Shown: positions 45,015 through 54,832 of the stretch, one piece after another
Position numbering within the stretch: position 1 is the stretch's first letter
Layout of the letters: each line of letters begins with the position of its first letter
Source of the DNA: Microbispora corallina
GTDB lineage: Bacteria; Actinomycetota; Actinomycetes; Streptosporangiales; Streptosporangiaceae
Direction: 5' to 3'
Length of the DNA stretch: 64,000 bases
Assembly: GCF_016863035.1 (NCBI RefSeq)
Contig: NZ_BOOC01000005.1
Coordinates: 372,001-436,000, forward strand
Translations under genes and position numbers: made by a program
The notes under the pieces: generated by a model
Seen by the model: the letters and a program-made list of their open reading frames with translations, nothing else
Database searches by the model: none
What the model was told of the DNA's origin: nothing

Positions 45015-45917
45015 CTACGCCGCCACGGGCTCGCGCTCGCCGCCCACCAGGGCGGTCCGCACCTGCGCCTCGGTGACCCTGGCGAGCGCCTTGCGCGCCT
45101 CGCACCGGCGCCTGGGGCGCGGGAGCCGTACGCCGGGGAAGACCGTGACCTCGGCCACCAGGCCCCTGATGGACACCACGCGCAGGATGGACGCCAGGAG
45201 CGTGTCGTCGCCCACATAGCCGGCCCCGGTGGCCAGGGCGCCGCCCTGCACGAACCGCAGCGCCAGCGGCCGCACGGGGACCCCCGCGTCCAGGGCGGCC
45301 TGGAAGACGGCCGGGCGGAACGGGCCCATCTCCCGTCCGCACCACGTGGTGCCCTCGGGGAAGGCGGCGACGTTTTCCCCCGCGCGCAGCGCGGCGGCCA
45401 TGCCGGCGACGACCTCGGGAAGGCCCCCGAGGCGGTCCCGGTCGATGAACATGGCGCCGCCGCCGGCGGCCAGCGTGCGGATCAGCGGCCACTGGGCGAT
45501 CTCGCTCTTGGCCAGCGGGCGGCAGGGGATGCTGGCGGCGACGACCAGCGGGTCGAGCCACGACACGTGGTTGCACACGAGCAGCGCGGGACCGGTCTCG
45601 GCGGGCTCGGTGCGCACCTCCACGGAACCGCTCACGAACGCGAACCCGCGATGGGTCTCGATCCGGATCCCGAGGGCCCGCAGCAGCAGCCGCGACCAGA
45701 CCATGGTGAGCCGGGCCCGCCTCGCCGCGTCGAACCGGCGGGCGCCGAGCGCGAGCGGCACGCCGAGCAGGATCACCAGGACGGCCCCCACGATGCGCGC
45801 CGTACGGCGGACCGGGCCGGCCGTGGCCGAGGGCTCCCGCAGGCACTCCTCGGGCGTGCACGGCGACGTCGGCGTCCAGGCCGACGGGGCGAGTGGAAGG
45901 TGGACGAGGGTGTTCAC
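45015..45917 (-). CDS. PlsC-family acyltransferase, probable OlsA-like O-acyltransferase
   Basis: The 300-residue enzyme has a membrane anchor (about residues 40-58), the acyltransferase HX4D site NHVSWLD (His117, Asp122) and the FPEGTT phosphate-binding motif near residue 194. It overlaps the OlsB-like gene by four bases. The pair has the composition of ornithine-lipid synthesis: OlsB makes lyso-ornithine lipid and OlsA adds the second acyl chain. A general lysophosphatidate acyltransferase is the alternative. GTG 45917 follows GGAGGA. Confidence 0.82.
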   Translation of the reverse strand: MNTLVHLPLAPSAWTPTSPCTPEECLREPSATAGPVRRTARIVGAVLVILLGVPLALGARRFDAARRARLTMVWSRLLLRALGIRIETHRGFAFVSGSVEVRTEPAETGPALLVCNHVSWLDPLVVAASIPCRPLAKSEIAQWPLIRTLAAGGGAMFIDRDRLGGLPEVVAGMAAALRAGENVAAFPEGTTWCGREMGPFRPAVFQAALDAGVPVRPLALRFVQGGALATGAGYVGDDTLLASILRVVSIRGLVAEVTVFPGVRLPRPRRRCEARKALARVTEAQVRTALVGGEREPVAA

Positions 45918-46630
45918 ACCATTCCTCCGAGGAAGTGCCGCAGGTAGCGGGCGTCGACGTTGGCCACGGAGAGCAGGACGAAGAAGTCGGCGGTGCCGAA
46001 GTCGGCGTCGTGCGCCGGCGCCCCGCACACCCAGGAGCCGAGCCGCAGGTAGCCGCGCAGCAGCGACGGCAGCACGAACCGGTCGGGCCGCCGCACGCCC
46101 GCGTCCTTCCACGGCACGCGCGGGGTGACGCGGTACTCCTCGGGGCCCAGGGGCACCCGGTCCACCACGCCGGCGGCGACGGCGCCTCCGTCGTCGAGGG
46201 GGACCGAGCAGCAGCCGCCGAGCCAGGCGTACCCGCCGTCCAGCATGTACTGGGCGATTCCGGCCCACATGAGGCCGACGACCGCCCCACGCCGGTGGTC
46301 CCGGTGGACGCACGTGCGTCCCGCCTCGACCATGCCGCCGCGCAGCCCGTCCAGCGCGCCCAGGTGGAACTCGCCCTCGGAGTACAGCCGGTCGGCCCGT
46401 CCCGGCGGCAGCAGGCGGTAGGTGCCCACCACCGCGTCGCCTTCCCGCACCAGCAGGTGGTCGCAGTACGCGTCGAGGCCGTCGATGTCGTAACCGTTCA
46501 CCGGGGAGTCGAGCCGAGCGCCCATCTCCTCGGCGAACACCTGGTGGCGGAGTCGCTGGGCGGCGCGGACGTCGGCGGCGCTCTCGGCCAGGCCCACCGT
46601 GTACCGGCCGGTGTCAAGGGAAATCGTCAT
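45914..46630 (-). CDS. GNAT-fold N-acyltransferase, OlsB-like
   Basis: The 238-residue protein matches the OlsB/hemolysin-type acyltransferase group (COG3176): RLRHQVFAEEMG, CDHLLVREGDAVVGTYRLLPP and GRTCVHRDHRRGAVVGLMW cover the acyl-ACP and amine sites. It would acylate the alpha-amino group of ornithine with a 3-hydroxy acyl chain at the membrane surface. ATG 46630 follows AGGAAGGA; the frame is open upstream to 46801 but without homology. Confidence 0.8.
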   Translation of the reverse strand: MTISLDTGRYTVGLAESAADVRAAQRLRHQVFAEEMGARLDSPVNGYDIDGLDAYCDHLLVREGDAVVGTYRLLPPGRADRLYSEGEFHLGALDGLRGGMVEAGRTCVHRDHRRGAVVGLMWAGIAQYMLDGGYAWLGGCCSVPLDDGGAVAAGVVDRVPLGPEEYRVTPRVPWKDAGVRRPDRFVLPSLLRGYLRLGSWVCGAPAHDADFGTADFFVLLSVANVDARYLRHFLGGMV

Positions 46631-46792
46631 GACCACGCGTCCTTCCTCGTGGAGGTATCGCCGACGGCAGGCGGGCCTGCTTCCGCGGCTGCTGACCATG
46701 ACGACATGGCGAAATGACCGCTCCCCCTCACATCGGGGGCACGCAGGCGTCCGCATCGTGAACCTCATGCACGTGCGTGACGCATCGCCCAG

Positions 46793-46798
46793 TAACCT
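46793..46798 (+). promoter_or_regulatory. -10 element of serB
   Basis: TAACCT ends eight bases before GTG 46807, with no ribosome site between. Confidence 0.5.
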
Positions 46799-46806
46799 CA
46801 AACAAC

Positions 46807-48030
46807 GTGAACCAGCGCACGCTCCTGATCACGCTGACCGGTCCGGATCGGCCGGGGGTCACCTCACGGCTGTTCACCGTGTTGTCGGGGTTCCCCGTGA
46901 CCGTCGCCGACGTGGAGCAGGTCGTCATCCGGGGCAGGCTGACCCTCGGCGTGCTCGTCGCGTACGCGGGCGGGCCGCCCACCGGCACCGGCGGCACCAT
47001 CGGCGGCCTGTGGACGGCCGTCGAGCAGGTGGCGGCCGACCTGGACATGGACCTCGAGATCGCCACGGGCACGGTCTCCAAGGAGAAACGGCGGCGCGGG
47101 CGGCTGCACGTCACCGTCCTCGGCTCGCCCCTGACGCCGGCGGCCATGGCCGGCATCGCCGGCCGGGTCGCGGCGAGCGGCGCCAACATCGACCGCATCG
47201 AGCGCCTGTCGAGCTACCCGGTCACATGCATCGAGATGGCCGTCTCCGGGGCCGACCCCCAGGCCATGCGCGCCGAGCTTGCCGCCGAGGCGGCCGCGCA
47301 GCAGGTGGACGTCGCCGTCCAGCGCAGCGGCCTGCACCGCAGGGCCAAGCGGCTGATCGTGATGGACGTCGACTCGACGCTGATCCAGAACGAGGTCATC
47401 GAGCTGCTGGCCCGGCACGGCGGCTGCCTCGACGAGGTGGCCCGGGTGACCGACGAGGCCATGCGCGGCGAGCTCGACTTCGCCGAGTCGCTGGTCAGGC
47501 GGGTGGCGCTGCTGCGGGGCCTGTCGGAGGAGGTCTTCGAGAAGGTCACCAAGGAGGTCGTGCTCACCCCCGGCGCCCGCACCCTCGTACGGACGCTGAA
47601 GCGGCTCGACTACCGCTTCGCCATCGTGAGCGGCGGCTTCACCCAGATCACCGACGCCCTCGTGGCCGACCTCGGGATCGACTACTCGGCGGCCAACACG
47701 CTGGAGGTGGTCGACGGCCGCCTCACCGGCCGGGTGATCGGGGAGATCGTCGACCGGCCGGGCAAGGCCCGGGCGCTGGAGCGCTTCGCGGCCCAGGCGG
47801 GCATCCCGCTCAGCCAGACCGTGGCGATCGGCGACGGCGCCAACGACCTTGACATGCTGGCCCTCGCCGGGCTGGGCATCGCGTTCAACGCCAAGCCCGT
47901 CGTTCGGCAGGCCGCCGACACCGCGCTCAACGTGCCGTACCTCGACTCGATCCTCTACCTGCTCGGCATCTCCCGCGAGGAGGTCGAGGCCGCCGACGCC
48001 GAGGACGGCGTCCCGCCCGCCGCCCGCTGA
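46807..48030 (+). CDS. serB: phosphoserine phosphatase with N-terminal ACT domains
   Basis: The 407-residue enzyme has two N-terminal ACT-like domains (residues about 1-170), then the HAD phosphatase core with D187-x-D189-x-T (MDVDSTLI), the SGGF motif and GDGANDLDML. It makes serine from phosphoserine, and the ACT part binds amino acids for feedback. GTG 46807 is decided by the -10 at 46793 and homology. Confidence 0.95.
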   Translation: MNQRTLLITLTGPDRPGVTSRLFTVLSGFPVTVADVEQVVIRGRLTLGVLVAYAGGPPTGTGGTIGGLWTAVEQVAADLDMDLEIATGTVSKEKRRRGRLHVTVLGSPLTPAAMAGIAGRVAASGANIDRIERLSSYPVTCIEMAVSGADPQAMRAELAAEAAAQQVDVAVQRSGLHRRAKRLIVMDVDSTLIQNEVIELLARHGGCLDEVARVTDEAMRGELDFAESLVRRVALLRGLSEEVFEKVTKEVVLTPGARTLVRTLKRLDYRFAIVSGGFTQITDALVADLGIDYSAANTLEVVDGRLTGRVIGEIVDRPGKARALERFAAQAGIPLSQTVAIGDGANDLDMLALAGLGIAFNAKPVVRQAADTALNVPYLDSILYLLGISREEVEAADAEDGVPPAAR

Positions 48031-48056
48031 CCGGCCCGCCGCGGGTCGGGTGCGGG

Positions 48057-50144
48057 TCAGGTGCGGCCGAAGGCGGTCGTGGCAGCGCGGGCCAACTCCA
48101 GGGCGTGGTCGTGCAGCGAGCGCAGCGCCTGGTCCACGGCGGCCGTCTGGAGCAGCGACCGGCGCACCTTCGTCCGGGTGCCGCCCCGGTCGTCGTCCAG
48201 GTCCGCCAGGTGCCGCTCGGCCAGCTCCCCCAGCCACGCCGTGTCGTCGGCGAGGTGACGGTCCACCTCGCCCGTGACGTCGAACGGCTCCCCGCCCTCG
48301 ACGGCCTCACCGGCGGCCTCCAGGCGCTCCCCTACGGCGTCGAGCACGTCGGCCACCGGCCCGCTCCGGGCCGGCTCGTCCCGCAGCACCGACGTCAGCG
48401 TGAGCAGGTCGTCGCGCACCCGCTGGGCCGCGTCCACGGCGCGCTCCAGGTCGCCGTGGGCCGCCCCGCCGGGCTCCTGGGCCACGGAGCGCAGCGAACC
48501 CGACAGCATGTCGGCGTCCACGCCGGCCTTGCTGATCTTCTCCTCGGCCCTGGCCGCCGTGGTCTTCCCCCGGCTGAGCTGGGCCAGCGCCCGGGCCGCC
48601 GCGGCGTGCGACGTGAGCAGCCGGGCCGTCCGGTCTGCCAGGCGCACGGTCTCGCCCCTCGGCCACAGCAGGCGCGTGCAGGCGATCGCGATGAGCCCGC
48701 CGAGGATCGTCAGCACCACCCGCGACTCGGCGACGCCGGCCGTCTGCGGCACCTGGAAGTCGAGCAGCAGCAGCACGCACATCGTCATGAACGTCGCCCA
48801 GTAGGCGTGGTGGGTCGAGGCCAGCCCGAACGCCAGCGCCGCCGACACCCCGATCAGCACCAGCAGCGGCCAGTGCCCCGGGGCCATGTGCAGGATCACG
48901 GCCGACACGACGCCGCCGGCCGTGCTGCCCCCGACCCGGGCCCACACCTTGGCCCGGGTCTCGCCGTACGTCGGCTGGATGGTGACCAGCACCGCGATGA
49001 CCAGCCAGTGCGGGAAGGCCGGGCGGTAGAGCACGATCACCAGCGAGGCGAAGGCCGTGCCGAGCAGGACGCGCAGGGCGTGCCGCACTCTGGGGTTGTC
49101 GAATCCCACGCCCGAGGCGGCCTCGGTGCCCGGCAGCGGGGGCAGGGGCGGCAGGGTCAGCCCGCGCGAGCACAGCAGCCGGGCGGCCTCCTGCGAGCCC
49201 TCCAGGGCCTCCCGGACGCGGCCGGAGGCGTGGGCGATCTGGCGGAGCAGGACGAGCACGACCATCGACCGTTCCCCGCCGCCGGCCTCCTCGCGCAGGG
49301 CGTCGACCCGCCGCGCGAAGTCCACTATCCGCTCCTGCCCGGCCGGCGGGCACTGCGCCAGGTACGCGCGCAGGGCGCGGGCGATGGAGTCCACCAGGTC
49401 GCGCAGGCCGATCGCGCCGCACGCCTCGGGGGCGCGGCGGTGCAGCGTGACCATGAGCCCGCGCAGGGCCACGATCTCGTGGAACACCCGGCGCAGCGCG
49501 GTCGCGACCTCGTCCGCCGCCGCCGAGCGCTGCCAGCGGCGGCGCGTGCGGGCCGTGCGCACCTCGTTCAGGGCGCCCACGGCCCGGCGCCGCAGCCGGT
49601 CCCACTCCTCGGGAGCGAGGTCCGGGTCGGCCGCGGCCTCGACCAGGTCGGCCAGCCTGTCGGCCGCCTCCGACAGCGTGGTGACCAGCGGCCGGGTCCG
49701 CCGCCACGGCCACGGCAGCGTGAGCATGACGCTCGACAGCAGGCCCCCGAGAAGCTGGAGAGCCGTGTGCGGGACCGGGTCGAGGGGCAGCGCGTTCGAA
49801 GCCGTGAGCAGCAGCGTCAGCGCCGGGGTGACGCCCACCGGGCGGATCAGCCCGCCGATGCCGGCGAGGACCGAGGCGACCACCACCATGACCCAGCTGT
49901 GGCCGGCCAGCAGGACGCCCAGCGACGTGCCGACGCCCACGGAGACGACCACGCCCAGCAGGTACGTCGTCCTGACCCCGGCCGGGTCGGCGTTGGCCCG
50001 GGCCGCCACCAGCCACGCGCCGAGGCCCACGGTCGCCCCGCCCGCCGGATGGCCGGTGAGCATCCCGACGAGCAGGGGGATCACGAGGCAGGCGGCTCCG
50101 GACAGCCCGAAGCCGAGCGCGAGGCGGGGATCGTCCAGCCTCAA
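48057..50144 (-). CDS. FUSC-family membrane transporter, large
   Basis: The product of about 695 residues has two clusters of membrane segments (residues about 10-150 and 360-500) and cytoplasmic helical parts, the FUSC/aromatic-acid-exporter plan with an internal repeat. The annotated frame starts at TTG 50144. A CTG at 50177 with AGGGGGA five bases upstream would add eleven residues and may be the true start. The C-terminal 180 residues are long helices. Confidence 0.8.
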   Translation of the reverse strand: MRLDDPRLALGFGLSGAACLVIPLLVGMLTGHPAGGATVGLGAWLVAARANADPAGVRTTYLLGVVVSVGVGTSLGVLLAGHSWVMVVVASVLAGIGGLIRPVGVTPALTLLLTASNALPLDPVPHTALQLLGGLLSSVMLTLPWPWRRTRPLVTTLSEAADRLADLVEAAADPDLAPEEWDRLRRRAVGALNEVRTARTRRRWQRSAAADEVATALRRVFHEIVALRGLMVTLHRRAPEACGAIGLRDLVDSIARALRAYLAQCPPAGQERIVDFARRVDALREEAGGGERSMVVLVLLRQIAHASGRVREALEGSQEAARLLCSRGLTLPPLPPLPGTEAASGVGFDNPRVRHALRVLLGTAFASLVIVLYRPAFPHWLVIAVLVTIQPTYGETRAKVWARVGGSTAGGVVSAVILHMAPGHWPLLVLIGVSAALAFGLASTHHAYWATFMTMCVLLLLDFQVPQTAGVAESRVVLTILGGLIAIACTRLLWPRGETVRLADRTARLLTSHAAAARALAQLSRGKTTAARAEEKISKAGVDADMLSGSLRSVAQEPGGAAHGDLERAVDAAQRVRDDLLTLTSVLRDEPARSGPVADVLDAVGERLEAAGEAVEGGEPFDVTGEVDRHLADDTAWLGELAERHLADLDDDRGGTRTKVRRSLLQTAAVDQALRSLHDHALELARAATTAFGRT

Positions 50145-50196
50145 CGCCCCGGCGGAGGTGATGTCTCTCAGGCGCAGGGCGTCCCCCTACCCGGAA

Positions 50197-50664
50197 TCAG
50201 GGGTGATACGTACGGACCAGGCGGCCGGAGCCGGCGCCCGCCTCCTCCCACGGGCCGGCGAGCTCGATCACGGCGAACGCGCCGGGCGGGAAGCCGTCGA
50301 CCCGCTCCCCGGTGAGGGACGCCACCAGCTCGTGGACGCCCGGGTTGTGGCCCACGAGCACGAGCGACCCCACGCCCGGATCGGTACGGCGGAGCAGGTC
50401 GAGCAGGTCGTCGGGGAAGGCCTCGTAGATGTCCCGCTCGATCTCGACGGGTGCGTCGAGGCCGAGCAGCTCGGCGGTGCGCCGGGTGCGGACCGAGGGC
50501 GAGGCGATGACCAGGGCGGGGCGCAGCGGCCGGATGTGCTCGCCGGCCTCACGGGCGTCGCGCTCCCCGCGGCCCGTCAGCGGCCGCTCCGGGTCGGACA
50601 GCCCCGGCTCGTGCCCGGCCTTGGCGTGCCGTACGACGACGAGGGTGCGCGTGGAGGGGCTCAT
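50197..50664 (-). CDS. sixA: SixA-like histidine phosphatase
   Basis: The 155-residue enzyme has the RHAKAG catalytic motif (Arg12-His13), the VIASPSVRTRRTAELL block and the second His in VGHNPGVHEL. SixA-type proteins remove phosphate from phosphohistidine. The ATG overlaps the stop of a 33-codon upstream ORF (ATGA), so its translation depends on that ORF. The ATG itself has no strong ribosome site. Confidence 0.88.
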   Translation of the reverse strand: MSPSTRTLVVVRHAKAGHEPGLSDPERPLTGRGERDAREAGEHIRPLRPALVIASPSVRTRRTAELLGLDAPVEIERDIYEAFPDDLLDLLRRTDPGVGSLVLVGHNPGVHELVASLTGERVDGFPPGAFAVIELAGPWEEAGAGSGRLVRTYHP

Positions 50665-50762
50665 CCGGCGGCCCACACGGCGAGGCCGATGATGACGGCG
50701 AACATCGCGGCCATGGCCAGCAGGATCAGGGCCAGTGTCCGCCCGCCGTTCGGCTTGTCCAT
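50661..50762 (-). CDS. 33-residue single-pass membrane microprotein
   Basis: MDKPNGGRTLALILLAMAAM starts a 33-residue peptide with a polar N-terminus and one membrane helix. It lies upstream of sixA and overlaps it by four bases. A GAGG site and a TACACT -10 eight bases before the ATG support expression. It may position SixA at the membrane or serve as a coupling leader. No family is known to me. Confidence 0.65.
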   Translation of the reverse strand: MDKPNGGRTLALILLAMAAMFAVIIGLAVWAAG

Positions 50763-50770
50763 AGCGCCTC

Positions 50771-50776
50771 AGTGTA
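50771..50776 (-). promoter_or_regulatory. -10 element of the microprotein/sixA operon
   Basis: TACACT reads leftward, eight bases before the ATG at 50762. Confidence 0.45.
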
Positions 50777-50780
50777 TGAA

Positions 50781-50812
50781 GAAGGTCCCCCGCTTCGGAG
50801 CGGGGGACCTTC
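50781..50812. terminator. terminator hairpin between hppA and the sixA operon
   Basis: A 14-base perfect stem (GAAGGTCCCCCGCT and complement) with a four-base TCGG loop. It would end hppA transcription before the microprotein/sixA promoter at 50771. Confidence 0.82.
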
Positions 50813-50838
50813 CGTACGGCTGATTCTCCGGACGGCCG

Positions 50839-50864
50839 CGCGCCCCGGCGGGTGCCGGGGCGCG
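50839..50864 (-). terminator. second hairpin after hppA
   Basis: CGCGCCCCGG pairs with CCGGGGCGCG over ten bases around a six-base loop, just beyond the hppA stop. It probably acts with the hairpin at 50781. Confidence 0.6.
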
Positions 50865-50874
50865 ACGGACACGA

Positions 50875-53202
<2,328 letters not shown>

Positions 53203-53868
53203 CCGTCCTCCTCGGCCAGACGGGGATTCGGTTCCTGCCCGGACGGCGCTGCTGACGATCCTGGTGGCCCCGCGGCGCACTCCCGGGCGGTTGGCAATGC
53301 CGCTTCCGGTTGCATCCGCAATACCTTGGCCGGTGCGGGGAGTCTACGCAGCAAGGCCACGGATATGAAGGCCTCTGCCCCGCGTAATCGAACCGTCGTC
53401 CAGTAATGGCGCAACATTTGCTCCGGCGTGGAGACGCTTTGACCAGGTGAGTCAGGATGACGGCGGATGTGGTCGTCCTTGTTACGGCAGAACCGTATCT
53501 ATTGTTTCGGTCATCCCAAAGATCGGATGAGCATGCCCGTGTCCGCCGTCTGCCTGCGGGGTCGGGAGGACGCGCGATCGCACGGGCACGCAGCGTCAAC
53601 GACCGGCGCAGGCCGGAGGCGGCGCGGGGGCATGGGGAAGCGCATGGAGGGGCGACGTGAGGGCGCCGGAACTCGGCCCGCGGGCGTTCCGGGCGAATGC
53701 GGGTTCTCCGGCGTACGAGGTTCCGAGCATGGGCCATGAGGGCGCGACGCCGGGCCGGAGGCCGTACGGAAGGGGGCGGGGCGGAAGCCCGGCAGGAGAA
53801 AGCTTCCCGGCCGGGGGACGGCTCGACCGGGGGACGCTCTACGCGACCGGAGGCTTCCGGCCGGCGGA
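53203..53868. other. gene-free region upstream of hppA
   Basis: I find no credible gene in these 666 bases; the frames that cross it lack homology and ribosome sites. It should hold the hppA promoter, with TAGACT (53341-53346, leftward) as the best -10 and a leader of about 130 bases. The remainder up to the anti-sigma stop has no strong hairpin that I could see. Confidence 0.5.
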
Positions 53869-54297
53869 TCAGACGGCGGCGATGCCGTGCGGGGACGCGG
53901 GCCAGCTCATGCGGATGCGCATGCCCTTGGGCCCGGGCGACACCTCGACGTCGTCGGCGAGCCCGGCGATGACCGCGATGCCGAGACCGGCCATCTCCGG
54001 CATGGCGCTGCCGTCGGCCTCCAGGACGTGCGGACGCATGTCCTCGCTCGGGGCGACGTCGGTCACGGTGACCTCGAAACGCCCCGCGTCGTCGCGTAAC
54101 TCGATGCGTACCGGCTCCCCCGGGCAGTGGAGGCGGTGCGCCTCCACAGCCCGTGAGCACGCCTCTCCGACGGCGAGCCGCACCTCGTCCAGGAGCGCCT
54201 CCGCGACGCCGGTGCGCCGGGCGATCGCCGTGGCGACCAGCCGTGCGGTGCGCACGTGGGCGGGCAGAGCGCTGAACGTCAGCTCGACGGTGGCCAT
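53869..54297 (-). CDS. anti-sigma-factor kinase, RsbW-like (bldG partner)
   Basis: The 142-residue protein has the HATPase_c_2 fold: DEVRLAVGEACSRAVEAH carries the N-box (Glu/Ala in place of the usual Asn triplet), GLGIAVIAGLADDVEV the G2 box, and MRIRMSW the last strand. It would bind and phosphorylate BldG and hold a sigma factor. It lies 19 bases downstream of bldG and is read with it, as in the Streptomyces bldG-orf3 operon. The Asn box change may lower kinase activity. Confidence 0.87.
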   Translation of the reverse strand: MATVELTFSALPAHVRTARLVATAIARRTGVAEALLDEVRLAVGEACSRAVEAHRLHCPGEPVRIELRDDAGRFEVTVTDVAPSEDMRPHVLEADGSAMPEMAGLGIAVIAGLADDVEVSPGPKGMRIRMSWPASPHGIAAV

Positions 54298-54316
54298 GGT
54301 GCTTGTTCCTCGGCCG

Positions 54317-54667
54317 TCACTTGTCCCGGCCGTGGGCTTCCTTGGCCTCCTCGACCGAGGCGTAGATCCCGAAGACCTTCGTCAGACCGGTGATGCGGAA
54401 AATCTTCAGAATCCGCTCCTGTGTGCAGACGAGCTCCAGGGAACCGTCATGCGCCCGCACCCGCTTGAGGCCGCCGACCAGCACACCAAGGCCAGTCGAG
54501 TCCAGGAAGTCCACCTTCTCCATGTTCACGAGCAGGTGGAAGTTGCCCTTGTTGACCAGGTCGATCAGCAGCTCACGCAGTCTGGGCGCGGTGTAGACGT
54601 CGATCTCACCCTCGACATCGACGATGGTGAGATTGTCCTCGGAATGGTGGTCCAACTTCAGATCCAC
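54317..54667 (-). CDS. bldG: anti-sigma-factor antagonist BldG
   Basis: The 116-residue STAS protein is nearly colinear with Streptomyces Bld[37 protein letters not shown] and [16 protein letters not shown]. Ser57 in DSTGLG is the phosphorylation site. Unphosphorylated BldG binds the anti-sigma factor and frees its sigma factor for development. GTG 54667 follows GGAGGATCT. Neighbours hppA and the divergent helicase support orthology. Confidence 0.94.
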   Translation of the reverse strand: MDLKLDHHSEDNLTIVDVEGEIDVYTAPRLRELLIDLVNKGNFHLLVNMEKVDFLDSTGLGVLVGGLKRVRAHDGSLELVCTQERILKIFRITGLTKVFGIYASVEEAKEAHGRDK

Positions 54668-54832
54668 AGATCCTCCAGCGCCTTACTTGCGTAGGTCTCC
54701 ATGCGGATCGAGCATCCTGGTAGTCCCAGAACGACGACCCTGACGCGCGGCATTCAACCACGCTGCGACTCCGTGTCTATACGAAATCACGACTCCGGGC
54801 GACTCTCCCCGCAGATGCCAAACTGGAAACCA

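Noticed and set aside
53657-54694. A 345-codon rightward frame over the anti-sigma and bldG genes
   Set aside because: The opposite strand has two well-conserved proteins; this frame has no domain.
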